Notes under the pieces: generated by a model
What the model was told of the DNA's origin: nothing
Databases searched by the model: none
Seen by the model: the letters and a program-made list of their open reading frames with translations, nothing else
In this document: in pieces, positions 27,276 to 36,981 of the stretch
How the letters are laid out: the number at the start of each line of letters is the position of its first letter
Numbering within the stretch: the first letter of the stretch is position 1
Assembly (NCBI GenBank): GCA_020832285.1
Contig: JAFIFB010000122.1
Location: forward strand, 1 to 63,353
DNA length: 63,353 nt
Direction of reading: 5' to 3'
From: Balneolaceae bacterium
GTDB taxonomy: Bacteria > Bacteroidota > Rhodothermia > Balneolales > Balneolaceae
Position numbers and translations under genes: made by a program

Positions 27276-27803
27276 CTATTTTACTTTTATTTTGTCACTA
27301 TAGAAAGACTTATCACTGTCTTTTGAGGAGCTGCTGCTGGAATCGCTATCTTTATTTGACTTATCACTCAGACTGTCTTTCTTATCAAATGGACCAGACT
27401 TAATCTTTTCATCAATTTCTGACTTATAGTTGTTTGCGTCTGAACCTGTTTTGCAATTTCCATTTAGAGTGGCTTTTTCCTCAACAACTAAAACTTTGGC
27501 ATAGACGTCGCCCCCAACATATGCCGTTTCTTTTAGAGTCAGCTTATTTGATACTTTAATGGTTCCTTCAACTCTGCCGGCAATATCAGCATCAACTGAA
27601 GTAAGATTACCATCAAGTTTAGCTGAAGGGCCTACAATGATTTTGCCTTTGCAAATAGCTTCACCATCAATTTCGCCTACAATTCTAATGTCATCTTGCG
27701 ATGTAATTGTACCTTTGATTTTTGTTCCTTCACTGATAACATTTAATGAAGGATGCTTTTGAGATGTATCGTTCACCGTGGGTGTGGGTTTATTTTTAAA
27801 CAT
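27276..27803 (-). CDS. Bactofilin (polymer-forming cytoskeletal protein)
   Basis: This 175-residue protein has a short disordered N-terminus and then the bactofilin beta-helix (residues ~20-115): repeats such as GTKIKGTITSQDDIRIVGEIDGEAICKGKIIVGPSAKLDGNL. A Ser/Asp/Lys-rich tail follows (SSSSSKDSDKSF). Bactofilins polymerise on the membrane and organise wall enzymes. The M23 peptidase gene lies 156 bp upstream on the same strand, a pairing known from other bacteria. Confidence 0.93.
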   Translation of the reverse strand: MFKNKPTPTVNDTSQKHPSLNVISEGTKIKGTITSQDDIRIVGEIDGEAICKGKIIVGPSAKLDGNLTSVDADIAGRVEGTIKVSNKLTLKETAYVGGDVYAKVLVVEEKATLNGNCKTGSDANNYKSEIDEKIKSGPFDKKDSLSDKSNKDSDSSSSSSKDSDKSFYSDKIKVK

Positions 27804-27915
27804 TAATACCTGATGAATTTTAATTTACTTAAATATAAACAATGAAAACAGTCTTTTTCGCAGATTATTGAAAATGGCATTTTAGCTATATGCACAATCT
27901 TCTTAAATCCCTGTT

Positions 27916-27962
27916 AACCTGCATTATTCACAGCCTGATTTCCTGGTGGATAATGCAGGTTA
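27916..27962. other. Stem-loop spanning the M23 stop codon
   Basis: Near-perfect 17-bp inverted repeat: TAACCTGCATTATTCAC with GTGGATAATGCAGGTTA, separated by 14 nt. The stop codon of the M23 gene is part of the stem. There is no T-run on either strand, so it may be a processing or Rho-linked stop rather than an intrinsic terminator. Confidence 0.5.
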
Positions 27963-28826
27963 GTTTAAGAAAATAAGAGGATTTTGAGGCATTCCATCCT
28001 TCCAAATTTCAATATGCAGATGGGAACCTGTACTGAGGAGGCCGCGATCACCAACCAGTCCGATTACATCACCTTTAAGCACATAATCTCCGGGCTCTTT
28101 AAAGAGTCTTGCAGCATGCTTATAGACACTTACAATGCCCCCTTCGTGTTGCACATAAATGATATTACCGTAATTAATTGTCCATTTTGTGTTCATCACA
28201 GACCCATCAGCTATCACTTTGAATTCGGAGTTTTCCCGTGCAGCGATGTCAATTCCAAAATGGCCTAACTCTGAAGAAAATTCTTGAGTAAGCTGTCCTT
28301 CAACTGGAAAAAACGATGGAAACTCTTCAGTGCGTTCTATCCGTGAGGAGGTCATAATATGATTTCTTGTGAGCATTTGTGCTGGCGACACATCACTCTG
28401 CCCGCTGAAACTGATTCTCGAATTCATGGAAACTTCTGTGCCAGTATACACTTCAACATCAAACGTGGTATCGGGTACGGATCGCACAAAGTTCTTCAGG
28501 TCCTCTAACTGAATTTCCCTTGCATTCAGTGAATCCTGCAGAGCGAGAACTCTTTCGCTGATAGCTACCACTTCATCACGAAATTGTTCATCCACCTGTT
28601 GCTGGTACATCGAGCTCAGGGGTGTTATAAAAAACGCAATAACAGATAAAAATATCGATGCAGCTACAACAACAGACAATACCGCTATTACATCAAACCT
28701 GGTAATTTTAAAACGGCTTGCAGGGTCTGGATTGTCATCATAAAGCACGAAAACCGTTACATCTTCCTGCTCAGAGAATAACCTTTTTATAAATTCCCAA
28801 ATGTATTTAAGATTATCTAATCTCAA
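27960..28826 (-). CDS. M23 family metallopeptidase, membrane anchored
   Basis: This 288-residue protein has a cytoplasmic tail of ~45 residues, a membrane helix near 46-68 (DVIAVLSVVVAASIFLSVIAFFI) and a coiled-coil segment near 75-115 (VDEQFRDEVVAISERVLALQDSLN). A C-terminal LytM domain follows with the zinc motifs HFGIDIAA (HxxxD) and HLHIE. It would cleave peptidoglycan cross-links. The motifs are complete, so it should be active. Its neighbour, the bactofilin gene, suggests localisation by that polymer. Confidence 0.93.
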   Translation of the reverse strand: MRLDNLKYIWEFIKRLFSEQEDVTVFVLYDDNPDPASRFKITRFDVIAVLSVVVAASIFLSVIAFFITPLSSMYQQQVDEQFRDEVVAISERVLALQDSLNAREIQLEDLKNFVRSVPDTTFDVEVYTGTEVSMNSRISFSGQSDVSPAQMLTRNHIMTSSRIERTEEFPSFFPVEGQLTQEFSSELGHFGIDIAARENSEFKVIADGSVMNTKWTINYGNIIYVQHEGGIVSVYKHAARLFKEPGDYVLKGDVIGLVGDRGLLSTGSHLHIEIWKDGMPQNPLIFLN

Positions 28827-28889
28827 AACACGCTAAATCAATATTGTTAACTGTTTATAACTCTAAAGAGACCAAAGAAAAATTGTTCC

Positions 28890-30365
28890 CTAAGAAACTG
28901 AATAATTTGGAGCCTCCTTGGTAATTTGTACAGAGTGCGGATGGCTTTCTCGATAACTTGCTGCCGAAATCTGAACAAATTCTGCCCTTTTAAGCTCTTC
29001 GATGGTGGTTGCTCCTACATAACCCATCGCTGCACGAAGACCACCGGTAATCTGGTGAACCACTTCGCCGAGGTAGCCTTTATACGGCACGCGGCCCTCT
29101 ATGCCTTCGGGAACGAGCTTTAGATCATCTTCTACATCCTGGAAATACCGGTCTTTAGAGCCTTTAGTCATCGCACCCAGGCTGCCCATACCGCGATATG
29201 ATTTATATTTCCGTGATTCATAAATTATTGTTTCACCAGGACTTTCATCCACACCGGCAAACATCGATCCCATCATAACTGCGTCGGCACCGCCAGCGAT
29301 GGCTTTGGGAATATCTCCCGTCTGCTTGATACCTCCGTCAGCAATCATCCCAATGTTTTTCGAAGCTGTAAATTCAGCAATCTCCATAACTGCAGATAAT
29401 TGCGGTACTCCCACACCGGTCACCACCCGGGTTGTGCAGATCGAACCGGGCCCTACTCCAACTTTCACCACATCCGCACCAGCTTCAACCAATGCCTCGG
29501 CTCCGTCTCGCGTACCAATATTGCCGCCAACCACATTCAGGTCTTTGTATGTAGTTTTGATGGTCTTCACCATCTCCAAAACCCCTCTTGAGTGCCCATG
29601 AGCGGTATCTACAGTAATGATGTCTACTCCCGACTCTACAAGAGCATCTATGCGGTCCATCGTATCAGGGGTTACGCCAACTGCGGCCCCAACCCGGAGC
29701 CTACCCATCTCGTCCTTACAAGCATTGGGAAAGTTCATCTTCTTTTCGATATCCTTGAACGTAATTAAGCCAACCAAAATCTTGTCTTTATTGACAATCG
29801 GTAGTTTTTCAACTTTGTATTGCTGAAGGATCTCTTCGGCTTCTTCGAGACTTGTATTTTCTTTTGCCGTGATGAGGTTTTCTCTCGTCATGATGTTTCC
29901 AAGCTTTTTATCAACATAATGCTCGAAACGCAGGTCACGGTTTGTTACGATTCCAATCAATCGGTTATCACTTTCAACTATGGGTATACCACCTATTTTG
30001 TGCTTTTTCATTAATGCACGAGCATCTTTTACTGTAGCATCGGCCGGAAGTGTAACAGGATCCACAATCATACCACTCTCACTTCTTTTAACAAGGCGCA
30101 CATGCTCTGCCTGGTCTTCGATAGACATGTTTTTGTGCAGCATTGCGATACCTCCCTCCCTTGCGAGTGCAATAGCCAGCCGGTATTCGGAAACGGTGTC
30201 CATTGCCGCACTGAGTATTGGAATATTCAACGTAAGAGTGGGAGTGAGCTGAACTTTAGTATCCACATCGCGGGGAAGCATATAGGAATATGCCGGTACG
30301 AGCAGAACATCATCGTAGGTTAATCCCTGTCGGGTAATACTGTCGAAGGGCTGGGAGTTTTTCAT
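28890..30365 (-). CDS. guaB: IMP dehydrogenase
   Basis: This 491-residue protein has the TIM-barrel catalytic domain split by two CBS domains at about 100-210. The active-site loop GPGSICTTR has Cys310. It also has [13 protein letters not shown] and the flap region with [20 protein letters not shown]. It oxidises IMP to XMP with NAD+, the first step to GMP. The length is typical. It stands alone with 200 bp upstream. Confidence 0.98.
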   Translation of the reverse strand: MKNSQPFDSITRQGLTYDDVLLVPAYSYMLPRDVDTKVQLTPTLTLNIPILSAAMDTVSEYRLAIALAREGGIAMLHKNMSIEDQAEHVRLVKRSESGMIVDPVTLPADATVKDARALMKKHKIGGIPIVESDNRLIGIVTNRDLRFEHYVDKKLGNIMTRENLITAKENTSLEEAEEILQQYKVEKLPIVNKDKILVGLITFKDIEKKMNFPNACKDEMGRLRVGAAVGVTPDTMDRIDALVESGVDIITVDTAHGHSRGVLEMVKTIKTTYKDLNVVGGNIGTRDGAEALVEAGADVVKVGVGPGSICTTRVVTGVGVPQLSAVMEIAEFTASKNIGMIADGGIKQTGDIPKAIAGGADAVMMGSMFAGVDESPGETIIYESRKYKSYRGMGSLGAMTKGSKDRYFQDVEDDLKLVPEGIEGRVPYKGYLGEVVHQITGGLRAAMGYVGATTIEELKRAEFVQISAASYRESHPHSVQITKEAPNYSVS

Positions 30366-30565
30366 GAAAAATTCGCTTGGTTTACATTTTTGTAAAGATA
30401 AAAAAACCAGCAGAACTATATTACCCGATTCGGTAAATAAATTTTCTTTCCAAAAGTGGACCGGCCCTTCCCTGCTCTCCGGTTTGTAGAAAACAGGAAG
30501 GGCCTGGCCTTTCAGCTAACGCTATCTTCACTGAACTTCAGCCAGACGGCGCCTCTCTCTGAATT
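30366..30565. other. Intergenic region with a long stem-loop
   Basis: The stem-loop GGCCCTTCCCTG (30463-30474)/CAGGAAGGGCC (30494-30504) has a ~19-nt loop. No T-run follows on either strand. It lies between guaB and the small gene downstream. Confidence 0.4.
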
Positions 30566-30943
30566 TCAGATTCTGGAAACTTTTAGTGCTTCTAAAGCCG
30601 TTTCGAGGGAGCAGATTTCATCGATGTAGCTTTTAACCCAGAAATCTACACTTTCACGGCGGCGCTGTACGAGCGGGCAGCTGGTGGAGTAACGGCCGTG
30701 AAGTTCATCCATATACCCTTTCACATCATCTTCAATCGTAAATTTCAGTTCGGCAGGAAGTTCACCCCAACCGATCAGATCGAACATCTCTTCGGTTTTG
30801 CGGTGCTCTATTTCCGCTTTTTTGAAAATGGTAAGAAGTGCAGGATTTGCTGCTCTATTTCGGGCGGATTTTTTGGCTGCGTTGATCATTGCTTTGTGTG
30901 TTTTGTTAATGTTCACAAGCAATTTACCAGGCATTGGTGACAT
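30566..30943 (-). CDS. Small helical protein of unknown function
   Basis: This 125-residue protein is mostly helical and charged, with no signal peptide or membrane segment. I do not recognise the family. Notable motifs are MFDLIGWGELPAELKF and a Cys/Arg-rich stretch (STSCPLVQRRRESVDF). The start may be 30943 (MSPMPGKLL) or 30934 (MPGKLL). The first ATG lies inside a perfect inverted repeat (30936-30955). Confidence 0.65.
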   Translation of the reverse strand: MSPMPGKLLVNINKTHKAMINAAKKSARNRAANPALLTIFKKAEIEHRKTEEMFDLIGWGELPAELKFTIEDDVKGYMDELHGRYSTSCPLVQRRRESVDFWVKSYIDEICSLETALEALKVSRI

Positions 30944-30955
30944 CTTTATGTCACC
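30936..30955. promoter_or_regulatory. Perfect 8-bp inverted repeat over the start codon
   Basis: GGTGACAT-CTTT-ATGTCACC. On the minus strand the second arm includes the start ATG of the small helical protein. It could be a repressor operator or an mRNA hairpin that hides the start. Function is inferred from position only. Confidence 0.45.
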
Positions 30956-31064
30956 CCTCTTTAAAAAAATTTTCTCTCTAAAATTTATTCTCTTTTATGG
31001 CCTTTAACTGTTCTGAAAAAGAGAAATTTAACCCATAATTAACCTGCAAGCAGCCGATCACAAC

Positions 31065-32357
31065 TCACAAACCCACCCTCTCAAATATCTCATCTACCCG
31101 CCGGGTGTGGTGGTTCACATCAAACGCATCTTCAATTTCAACAGGAGAAAGATTTTCTTTGATGGTGAGATCTGCTTCGACCAGCTCCCGAAACGGCCGT
31201 TTTTCTTCCCACGCTTTCATCGCAAGAGGCTGAACCGTATCGTACGCAAGTTCGCGGGATAGTCCTTTTTCGATGAGCATCAACAGCAGGCGCTGTGAGT
31301 AGACCAACCCGTGGGTTTTTTCCATATTTTCCTGCATGTTTTCGGGATAGACCATCAGTTTCTCAATCACACCCGAAAAGCGGTGAAGCATATAATCAAA
31401 CAGAATTGTAGCATCGGGCAGTATGATTCGTTCCACCGATGAGTGCGAGATATCCCTCTCATGCCAAAGCGGAATATTTTCAAACGCTGAAACCATATAT
31501 CCCCGTAGTACACGTGCGCATCCTGTAATATTTTCTGAACTGATGGGATTGCGTTTGTGCGGCATGGCCGATGACCCCTTCTGCCCTTTTCTGAAAAACT
31601 CCTCTGCTTCCCGAAGTTCTGTACGCTGTAAATGACGAACCTCTACCGCAATTTTTTCCAAAGTTGAACCGATCAACGCCAATACTGACATATAGTGTGC
31701 GTGCCTGTCGCGCTGAAGTGTTTGGGTAGATATCGGTGCCGGACTTATACCCAAAATTTCACAAGTCATTTTTTCCACTTCGGGCGGAATGTGCGCGAAG
31801 GTACCTACCGCGCCGGAAAGCTTTCCAAACTCCACATCCGAAGCAGCTTTTTCGAACCTTTCAAGATTCCGCTGCATTTCGGCATACCAGAGTGCGCATT
31901 TAAGCCCAAAAGTGGTCGGCTCAGCGTGAACTCCGTGTGTGCGTCCCATCATTACGGTCAGTTTGTGTTCGCGGGCTTTATCGGCCAGGGCTTTTGTAAA
32001 CCGGCTCAGTCCCTCTTTTAAAAGGTCATTAGCTTGTTTTAGGCGGTAACCGTTTGCAGTATCCACAACATCGGTTGAAGTCAGGCCGTAATGAACCCAT
32101 TTTTTTTCATCTCCCAGTGTCTCGGAAACAGCCCTCGTAAATGCTACCACATCGTGGCGGGTCTCCTTTTCTATTTCTTTGATCCGGGAGATATCGAATG
32201 AGGCGTTATCATAAAGCCGTTCAACATCTTCAGAAGGGATTTTCCCGATGTTGCTCCATGCACGGCATGCGGCCAGTTCTACATCAAGCCACGCCTGATA
32301 CTGGTTTTGTTCGGTCCAAATTTCGGTCATCTGCTGCCGGGAATATCGTTCTATCAT
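31065..32357 (-). CDS. purB: Adenylosuccinate lyase
   Basis: This 430-residue protein of the fumarase/aspartase superfamily has the first catalytic region ([13 protein letters not shown], near 138-150). The signature [11 protein letters not shown] is at 261-271, and the Ser of that loop is the catalytic base. It cleaves SAICAR and adenylosuccinate in purine synthesis. Its length matches the shorter PurB type. No purine cluster is adjacent. Confidence 0.97.
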   Translation of the reverse strand: MIERYSRQQMTEIWTEQNQYQAWLDVELAACRAWSNIGKIPSEDVERLYDNASFDISRIKEIEKETRHDVVAFTRAVSETLGDEKKWVHYGLTSTDVVDTANGYRLKQANDLLKEGLSRFTKALADKAREHKLTVMMGRTHGVHAEPTTFGLKCALWYAEMQRNLERFEKAASDVEFGKLSGAVGTFAHIPPEVEKMTCEILGISPAPISTQTLQRDRHAHYMSVLALIGSTLEKIAVEVRHLQRTELREAEEFFRKGQKGSSAMPHKRNPISSENITGCARVLRGYMVSAFENIPLWHERDISHSSVERIILPDATILFDYMLHRFSGVIEKLMVYPENMQENMEKTHGLVYSQRLLLMLIEKGLSRELAYDTVQPLAMKAWEEKRPFRELVEADLTIKENLSPVEIEDAFDVNHHTRRVDEIFERVGL

Positions 32358-32478
32358 GCTGTTGGTTTGTTCTGTTAGTTTTGTTGTAAATTATAAAAAG
32401 GAAAGGCACACGGGTGATGAGACAGGGCACAAGCGAAAAACCTGTTCCGGCCGTTCATCTATCAATTAAAAGCTTTGG

Positions 32479-33966
32479 TCATTGAACGGGAATTTTTATA
32501 TAGGTCCCGGCCTCAATCATATCATCCAGATGCACCTGGTTTACAATAGCCATCTCTTCGGCATCGATATTCATCGGCATGGATGATGGAAGCAGATCAC
32601 GAAACCGGGTATTGCTTTCAACCTGAGTAACCCTCAATGTAACCGGGTTGATGTTTAAAATCCGTTCATCATTTAATTGGGCAAAACCACCGGTTATATC
32701 ATCAAATCTTGGTTTAAAATTGTTAAACCTGTTTTCACTCGTGTAGTTGATATATCGGTAAACCCTTTCGCCATACTCCACAGCATACACGTTGACGCCG
32801 AGTGTTTCTCCTTCATTCTGAATGGTAAAGTTGGCTTCGTACGCTGTAAGATTACCGCTTTGGGCAGAACGCTGATCTTCCGTTTCAATATTGTTATTAC
32901 TCAAAAATTGCTGCACAGACTCTCTTGCGGTGGCTGACTGACTGTCGATCCTGAGAATGGATACAGCTTCATTATTTGGACTCAGTAACACAACCTGTGT
33001 AGGCTGATTAATAAGCTGCCAGTTTTCGGGGATTGGAAAATAAAACTCCAGGTCGGGATGATAATATCTTCCGTCTTCACGGAAACCCTGCCTGGGATTT
33101 TCTCCATAAGTCATTCCATCCAAAAGCTGCATATATTCATCGGTGTTCAAGATGGTTTGCTCATACCCCTGCTGGCGCCACTCTTCTGCTTTTCGCGGAA
33201 TGTTACGCTCCCGCTCACCGGGATCGGGGTGGGTAGATAAAAGGTTGGGAATGGCCTGACCTGACCTTTCGGAAATTCGTTTCAAACTGGTAAAAAATGC
33301 AGCTCCTTCGGCCGCCACATAACCGGTTTTTGCAGCATATTCTACTCCCAGCCGGTCCGATTCCCGTTCATGATTTCGGCTGTAACTCAGAAAAATAAGC
33401 TGTGCGGCTGTGCTGCTGAGGTTGAGAATACCTTCACCGGGAAGACCGAAAAGTTCCTGGCCGATAATAGCACCTCCAATAACCACAACCTGGCCTATGG
33501 CATGCTGCAATCCCCTTTGCGATGCATGCCTCGCCGCAACATGGCCAATTTCATGACCGATCACAACGGCCAGCTGGGCTTCGTTATTCATGTGAGCCAT
33601 CAGGCCGCGTGTTACATAGACATAGCCGCCGGGCAGTGCAAAAGCATTCACTACGGGACTATCCAACACGCGAAATGTAAATTCGGTTTCACGAAAGCGC
33701 TCTGCCGTTTCGGGCCTTCTCATGTGACTGTTTTCAAGAATTTCTTGGCTGATACGATTAAAATAGTCTCCAACCCCCTCATCTTCATATAAGCCAAACT
33801 CGGCTACAATCTCACGATCAACTTCCCGGCCAATCTGGACTTCCTGACTCCAGGAATAGGCATAGGCACGCTTGGTTCCGGTAATCGGGCTCTCCTGAAC
33901 CACACAGGAACCAGTAAACATGAAAATGAGCAAAAACGACAGAAGTAAAGTAAACAGCCTTTTCAT
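32479..33966 (-). CDS. M48 family metalloprotease, lipoprotein (BepA/YfgC-like)
   Basis: This 495-residue protein has a lipobox ending at Cys21 (FTGSC). The M48 domain carries HEIGH at 138-142 and the third zinc ligand Glu in HERESDRLGVEYA, both intact. The region after ~270 is an extension with a beta-rich part (YYHPDLEFYFPIPENWQLIN), and the C-terminus is LysM-like (MAIVNQVHLDDMIEAGTYIKIP). Related periplasmic M48 proteins degrade or help fold outer-membrane proteins. It is monocistronic. Confidence 0.9.
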   Translation of the reverse strand: MKRLFTLLLSFLLIFMFTGSCVVQESPITGTKRAYAYSWSQEVQIGREVDREIVAEFGLYEDEGVGDYFNRISQEILENSHMRRPETAERFRETEFTFRVLDSPVVNAFALPGGYVYVTRGLMAHMNNEAQLAVVIGHEIGHVAARHASQRGLQHAIGQVVVIGGAIIGQELFGLPGEGILNLSSTAAQLIFLSYSRNHERESDRLGVEYAAKTGYVAAEGAAFFTSLKRISERSGQAIPNLLSTHPDPGERERNIPRKAEEWRQQGYEQTILNTDEYMQLLDGMTYGENPRQGFREDGRYYHPDLEFYFPIPENWQLINQPTQVVLLSPNNEAVSILRIDSQSATARESVQQFLSNNNIETEDQRSAQSGNLTAYEANFTIQNEGETLGVNVYAVEYGERVYRYINYTSENRFNNFKPRFDDITGGFAQLNDERILNINPVTLRVTQVESNTRFRDLLPSSMPMNIDAEEMAIVNQVHLDDMIEAGTYIKIPVQ

Positions 33967-34079
33967 TATAAAAGAATTTTATTTAGCAGCGACTCCTTAA
34001 GGTACGGCTTCACAGTGTTTATGTCGATTCTAACACATAAAATTCAGGGAATGTTTCCTGAAAACAGACTCTGTATTTT

Positions 34080-35927
34080 TTAAAAAATTAAATCTTCATC
34101 CTCCATTTTTTTCAGAAGATCTAAGATATGTCTGTAAATCAACACCATTGAATAGGAATCGAGGGCGCAGTATTTTTTTAATACCTTCGGAATGAACTCC
34201 TCTTCATCGGGTGTGAGCAGACCATTTTTCATAGCAATCCAGGCATTCATCGCAGATGATCCATCCGTAATCTTCGAACCATTTGATTGGATATCGAGAT
34301 ATGGATCACTCAGCTTTTCAATCTCTTGCTGCTCAATGTTTCCGTATACTTTTTCCCAGTCCAATACGCTTTTCAAAATCTGTTTTAGTCCCAGCCCTTC
34401 ATCCAGAAAACGGTTATGATAATAATCCCGAAGCAGTGCATTCAGATCCATAAATCTGAACTCTCCGTTTTCTCCCCGGCCTGCCCGGATCTCTTCAAGC
34501 AGTTCGATCTGTTTGATATAAAGCATCGAATTCCGTCGAAAATCACGGATCAGGTTGTTGATGCCTTGCTTTTCAAAGGGGGAATACTGAATCAAAGTAC
34601 CTTCAAGAATACCGGGAATTCCTGCAAGTTGTTCGGTAAATTCGAGGTGTGGGTCAGGCCTTTCAGGGGCAATATCAAGCCATTCAGTGTGCGTAATCTG
34701 TCCGCCTTCATCTAACGAGTGGCACGAAAATTGAAAATAGACCGGTTCATAAGGATGAACTCCGCGTTTCAGCGGAAGAGCATAAGTGGCGGCTTCAAAG
34801 TCGATGAAATGCAGGGGGAATTTCAGTTCTGATAATTTTTTAAGGCCCGGTTTCAGCCAGAGTTCAGGCACGGTTTCATTTTTAGCACTCAGTATCTGAA
34901 GGTTCCTGCGCTGTTGAATGGTGATTTTGGGCCCGCCATATTTTTTCATCAGTTCGAAGGAGTGAAATCCGTCTGTTATTTCCACCTTTTCCTGATAATA
35001 CACACCATTTCCCGATTCAAGAGTATTACCATGCCCCATCAATTCAAAAACATGCTTGTTTGGCTTCGATACGGCTTCCGGTGCAAAAAATATCTCCCAG
35101 CAGCCCTCTCTCTCCGCACTTGGTTTCCTGTACTCACAATACTTGCACGCTTTGTGGACCCCGTTTTCAAGATTACTGAGATCTTCATCCTCCGAAAGCA
35201 AACTACTGATAACCTCTGAAACAGAACAGTTCACAAAGTTTGGATGTGCCACCGATTCCGGAACAGAGTTCAAAACTTCGCTGACACCCGCTGTCGCATC
35301 CACTGTAGAAAAAAGGCGCTCCAGGTTATCCTCAAATCTGGGTTGCTCAAGGGCGGAAATTTCTCCAAAATCCCTGACTCTGTTCAATCCGCTCACCGTT
35401 GACCTAAAGTCTTTGTTTGGGAATACAAATTGTACCTCAACAGCCATTCCGGGAAAACAGCGCTGAACCACTTCTGCGCGGTAAGCCGCTTTTAACAGGT
35501 AAACAGCCGTGCTTCTTTTTTTACCCGCCGTCTCGATAGTGCTTCGCTGAGACTGTTTCCGAAGCTTTCCATGAATTTGAATAATAGTGAGCTCCTGTCC
35601 CTTTTTTACAAGAATCGGGATGCGTGTGATCAGGTTCCCCGATTGCAGTACAGCTCCGCAAATGGCCACTTCTTCATCATTCAGCCAGGTCCCGGTCTTT
35701 TTCAGAGCGGTTTCAAGATGATCCGGGGTAAACTTGCGATTTGGAAAACGCAAAGCAACAGCATCTCGCAGATTGAGTTTGTTTCGCTGCCTGTATACCG
35801 GTTTCCCGGAATGCAGGTCATGATATCGCAAAATATGCCGGATTTTGAGCGGACAGGACAAGCCCTGATGAAACAGATGATCATTAATCAGGAAATCTTC
35901 GGGGCCTTTTGTCATGTTATTGAACAA
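34080..35927 (-). CDS. DUF2779 protein: Cas4-like Cys cluster plus RNase H-like domain
   Basis: This 615-residue protein has an N-terminal half resembling PD-(D/E)XK nucleases of the Cas4/RecB type. It starts near SCPLKIRHILRYHD and has a Cys cluster CKYCEYRKPSAEREGCWE near 260 that could hold an iron-sulfur cluster. The C-terminal half is the DUF2779 RNase H-like domain: LHFIDFEAATYALPLKRG (DFE acidic pair), YFQFSCHSLDEGG, and IQYSPFEKQGINNLI. Nuclease activity is likely but unproven. It overlaps the murB end by 11 bp, so its translation is coupled to murB. Confidence 0.85.
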   Translation of the reverse strand: MFNNMTKGPEDFLINDHLFHQGLSCPLKIRHILRYHDLHSGKPVYRQRNKLNLRDAVALRFPNRKFTPDHLETALKKTGTWLNDEEVAICGAVLQSGNLITRIPILVKKGQELTIIQIHGKLRKQSQRSTIETAGKKRSTAVYLLKAAYRAEVVQRCFPGMAVEVQFVFPNKDFRSTVSGLNRVRDFGEISALEQPRFEDNLERLFSTVDATAGVSEVLNSVPESVAHPNFVNCSVSEVISSLLSEDEDLSNLENGVHKACKYCEYRKPSAEREGCWEIFFAPEAVSKPNKHVFELMGHGNTLESGNGVYYQEKVEITDGFHSFELMKKYGGPKITIQQRRNLQILSAKNETVPELWLKPGLKKLSELKFPLHFIDFEAATYALPLKRGVHPYEPVYFQFSCHSLDEGGQITHTEWLDIAPERPDPHLEFTEQLAGIPGILEGTLIQYSPFEKQGINNLIRDFRRNSMLYIKQIELLEEIRAGRGENGEFRFMDLNALLRDYYHNRFLDEGLGLKQILKSVLDWEKVYGNIEQQEIEKLSDPYLDIQSNGSKITDGSSAMNAWIAMKNGLLTPDEEEFIPKVLKKYCALDSYSMVLIYRHILDLLKKMEDEDLIF

Positions 35928-36972
35928 TATTCACTTCGGGTACCAAGTCAATGCCGAACACCTTTTTCACCGATGCTTTAATTCTCATGGCATGTTCGTA
36001 AACTTCTTCACCTGTCGCTCCGCCGTGATTAACAATAACAAGTGCTTGGTTTTCGTAGGTGCCCACATTACCCACTCGCCTGCCCTTCCAACCGGCTTTT
36101 TCGATCAGCCAGCCGGCAGGAATTTTTACCAGTTCTCCCTCCATCTCATAGTAAGGCACATCACAATATTCACGGAGAATCGGCTCCAGCACAGAACGTA
36201 CTACAACAGGATTTTTAAAAAAACTTCCTGCATTTCCAAGATCTGCGGGATCGGGCAGCTTCGACCGGCGGATTGCCACTACCGCATCAAAAATATCCCG
36301 GATTACCGGCTGAGTAATGTTGTGCTCCCGGAGATAATCGTTCAGAGAGCGGTAGGATGATTGGATGATGTGATTTGTCTTTGTAAGTGTGAGAACCACT
36401 TTTGTAACAATTACCTGCCCTTTCAGTTCACGTTTGAAAATACTGTCGCGGTAGCCAAATTCACACTCTTCGCGACGGTATGTGTGCAGTTTTCCGGTAC
36501 GCATATCAAAAAGTTCCAAAGATTCGAACACCTGCTCGAGTTCCACACCGTATGCCCCGATATTCTGGATCGGTGCTGCACCCACAGTTCCAGGAATCAG
36601 GGCCAGATTTTCGATACCACCAAAATCCTGCTCTACAGCCCAGCTGACCAGCTTGTGCCAGTTTTCTCCCGCACCTGCTTCGATCCACACAAAATTTTCA
36701 TCCTGTTTAATAACTTTTTTGCCTGAAATGGAATTTTTAAGCACGGGTATATCCAGATAATCCTTCAGCAGAACATTACTTCCTCCGCCCAGTACAAAGG
36801 GAAGCTTCTCTTTGAAAAAGGCCTGTTCGTGAAGTTTTAAAAGGTGATCGGTTGATGAGACCTCAACAAACCGGGCCGCTTTCGAAGGCAGCCCCAGTGT
36901 ATTGAAAGAGGTTAGATCAAAGTTCTGTTTAATTTGAGGATGCGAAGATGATTTCACAGAAAAGTGTGTCAT
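35917..36972 (-). CDS. murB: UDP-N-acetylenolpyruvoylglucosamine reductase
   Basis: This 351-residue protein has the type I MurB layout. The FAD-binding PCMH part has FVLGGGSNVLL and ENLALIPGTVGAAPIQNIGAYGVE. The catalytic Ser lies in DLGNAGSFFKNPVV, and the C-terminal Glu region ends with FGIDLVPEVNIV. It reduces enolpyruvyl-UDP-GlcNAc to UDP-MurNAc. It overlaps the downstream nuclease-like gene and lies 9 bp from the upstream transporter gene, all on the minus strand. Confidence 0.97.
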   Translation of the reverse strand: MTHFSVKSSSHPQIKQNFDLTSFNTLGLPSKAARFVEVSSTDHLLKLHEQAFFKEKLPFVLGGGSNVLLKDYLDIPVLKNSISGKKVIKQDENFVWIEAGAGENWHKLVSWAVEQDFGGIENLALIPGTVGAAPIQNIGAYGVELEQVFESLELFDMRTGKLHTYRREECEFGYRDSIFKRELKGQVIVTKVVLTLTKTNHIIQSSYRSLNDYLREHNITQPVIRDIFDAVVAIRRSKLPDPADLGNAGSFFKNPVVVRSVLEPILREYCDVPYYEMEGELVKIPAGWLIEKAGWKGRRVGNVGTYENQALVIVNHGGATGEEVYEHAMRIKASVKKVFGIDLVPEVNIVQ

Positions 36973-36981
36973 TTTTTCGGA

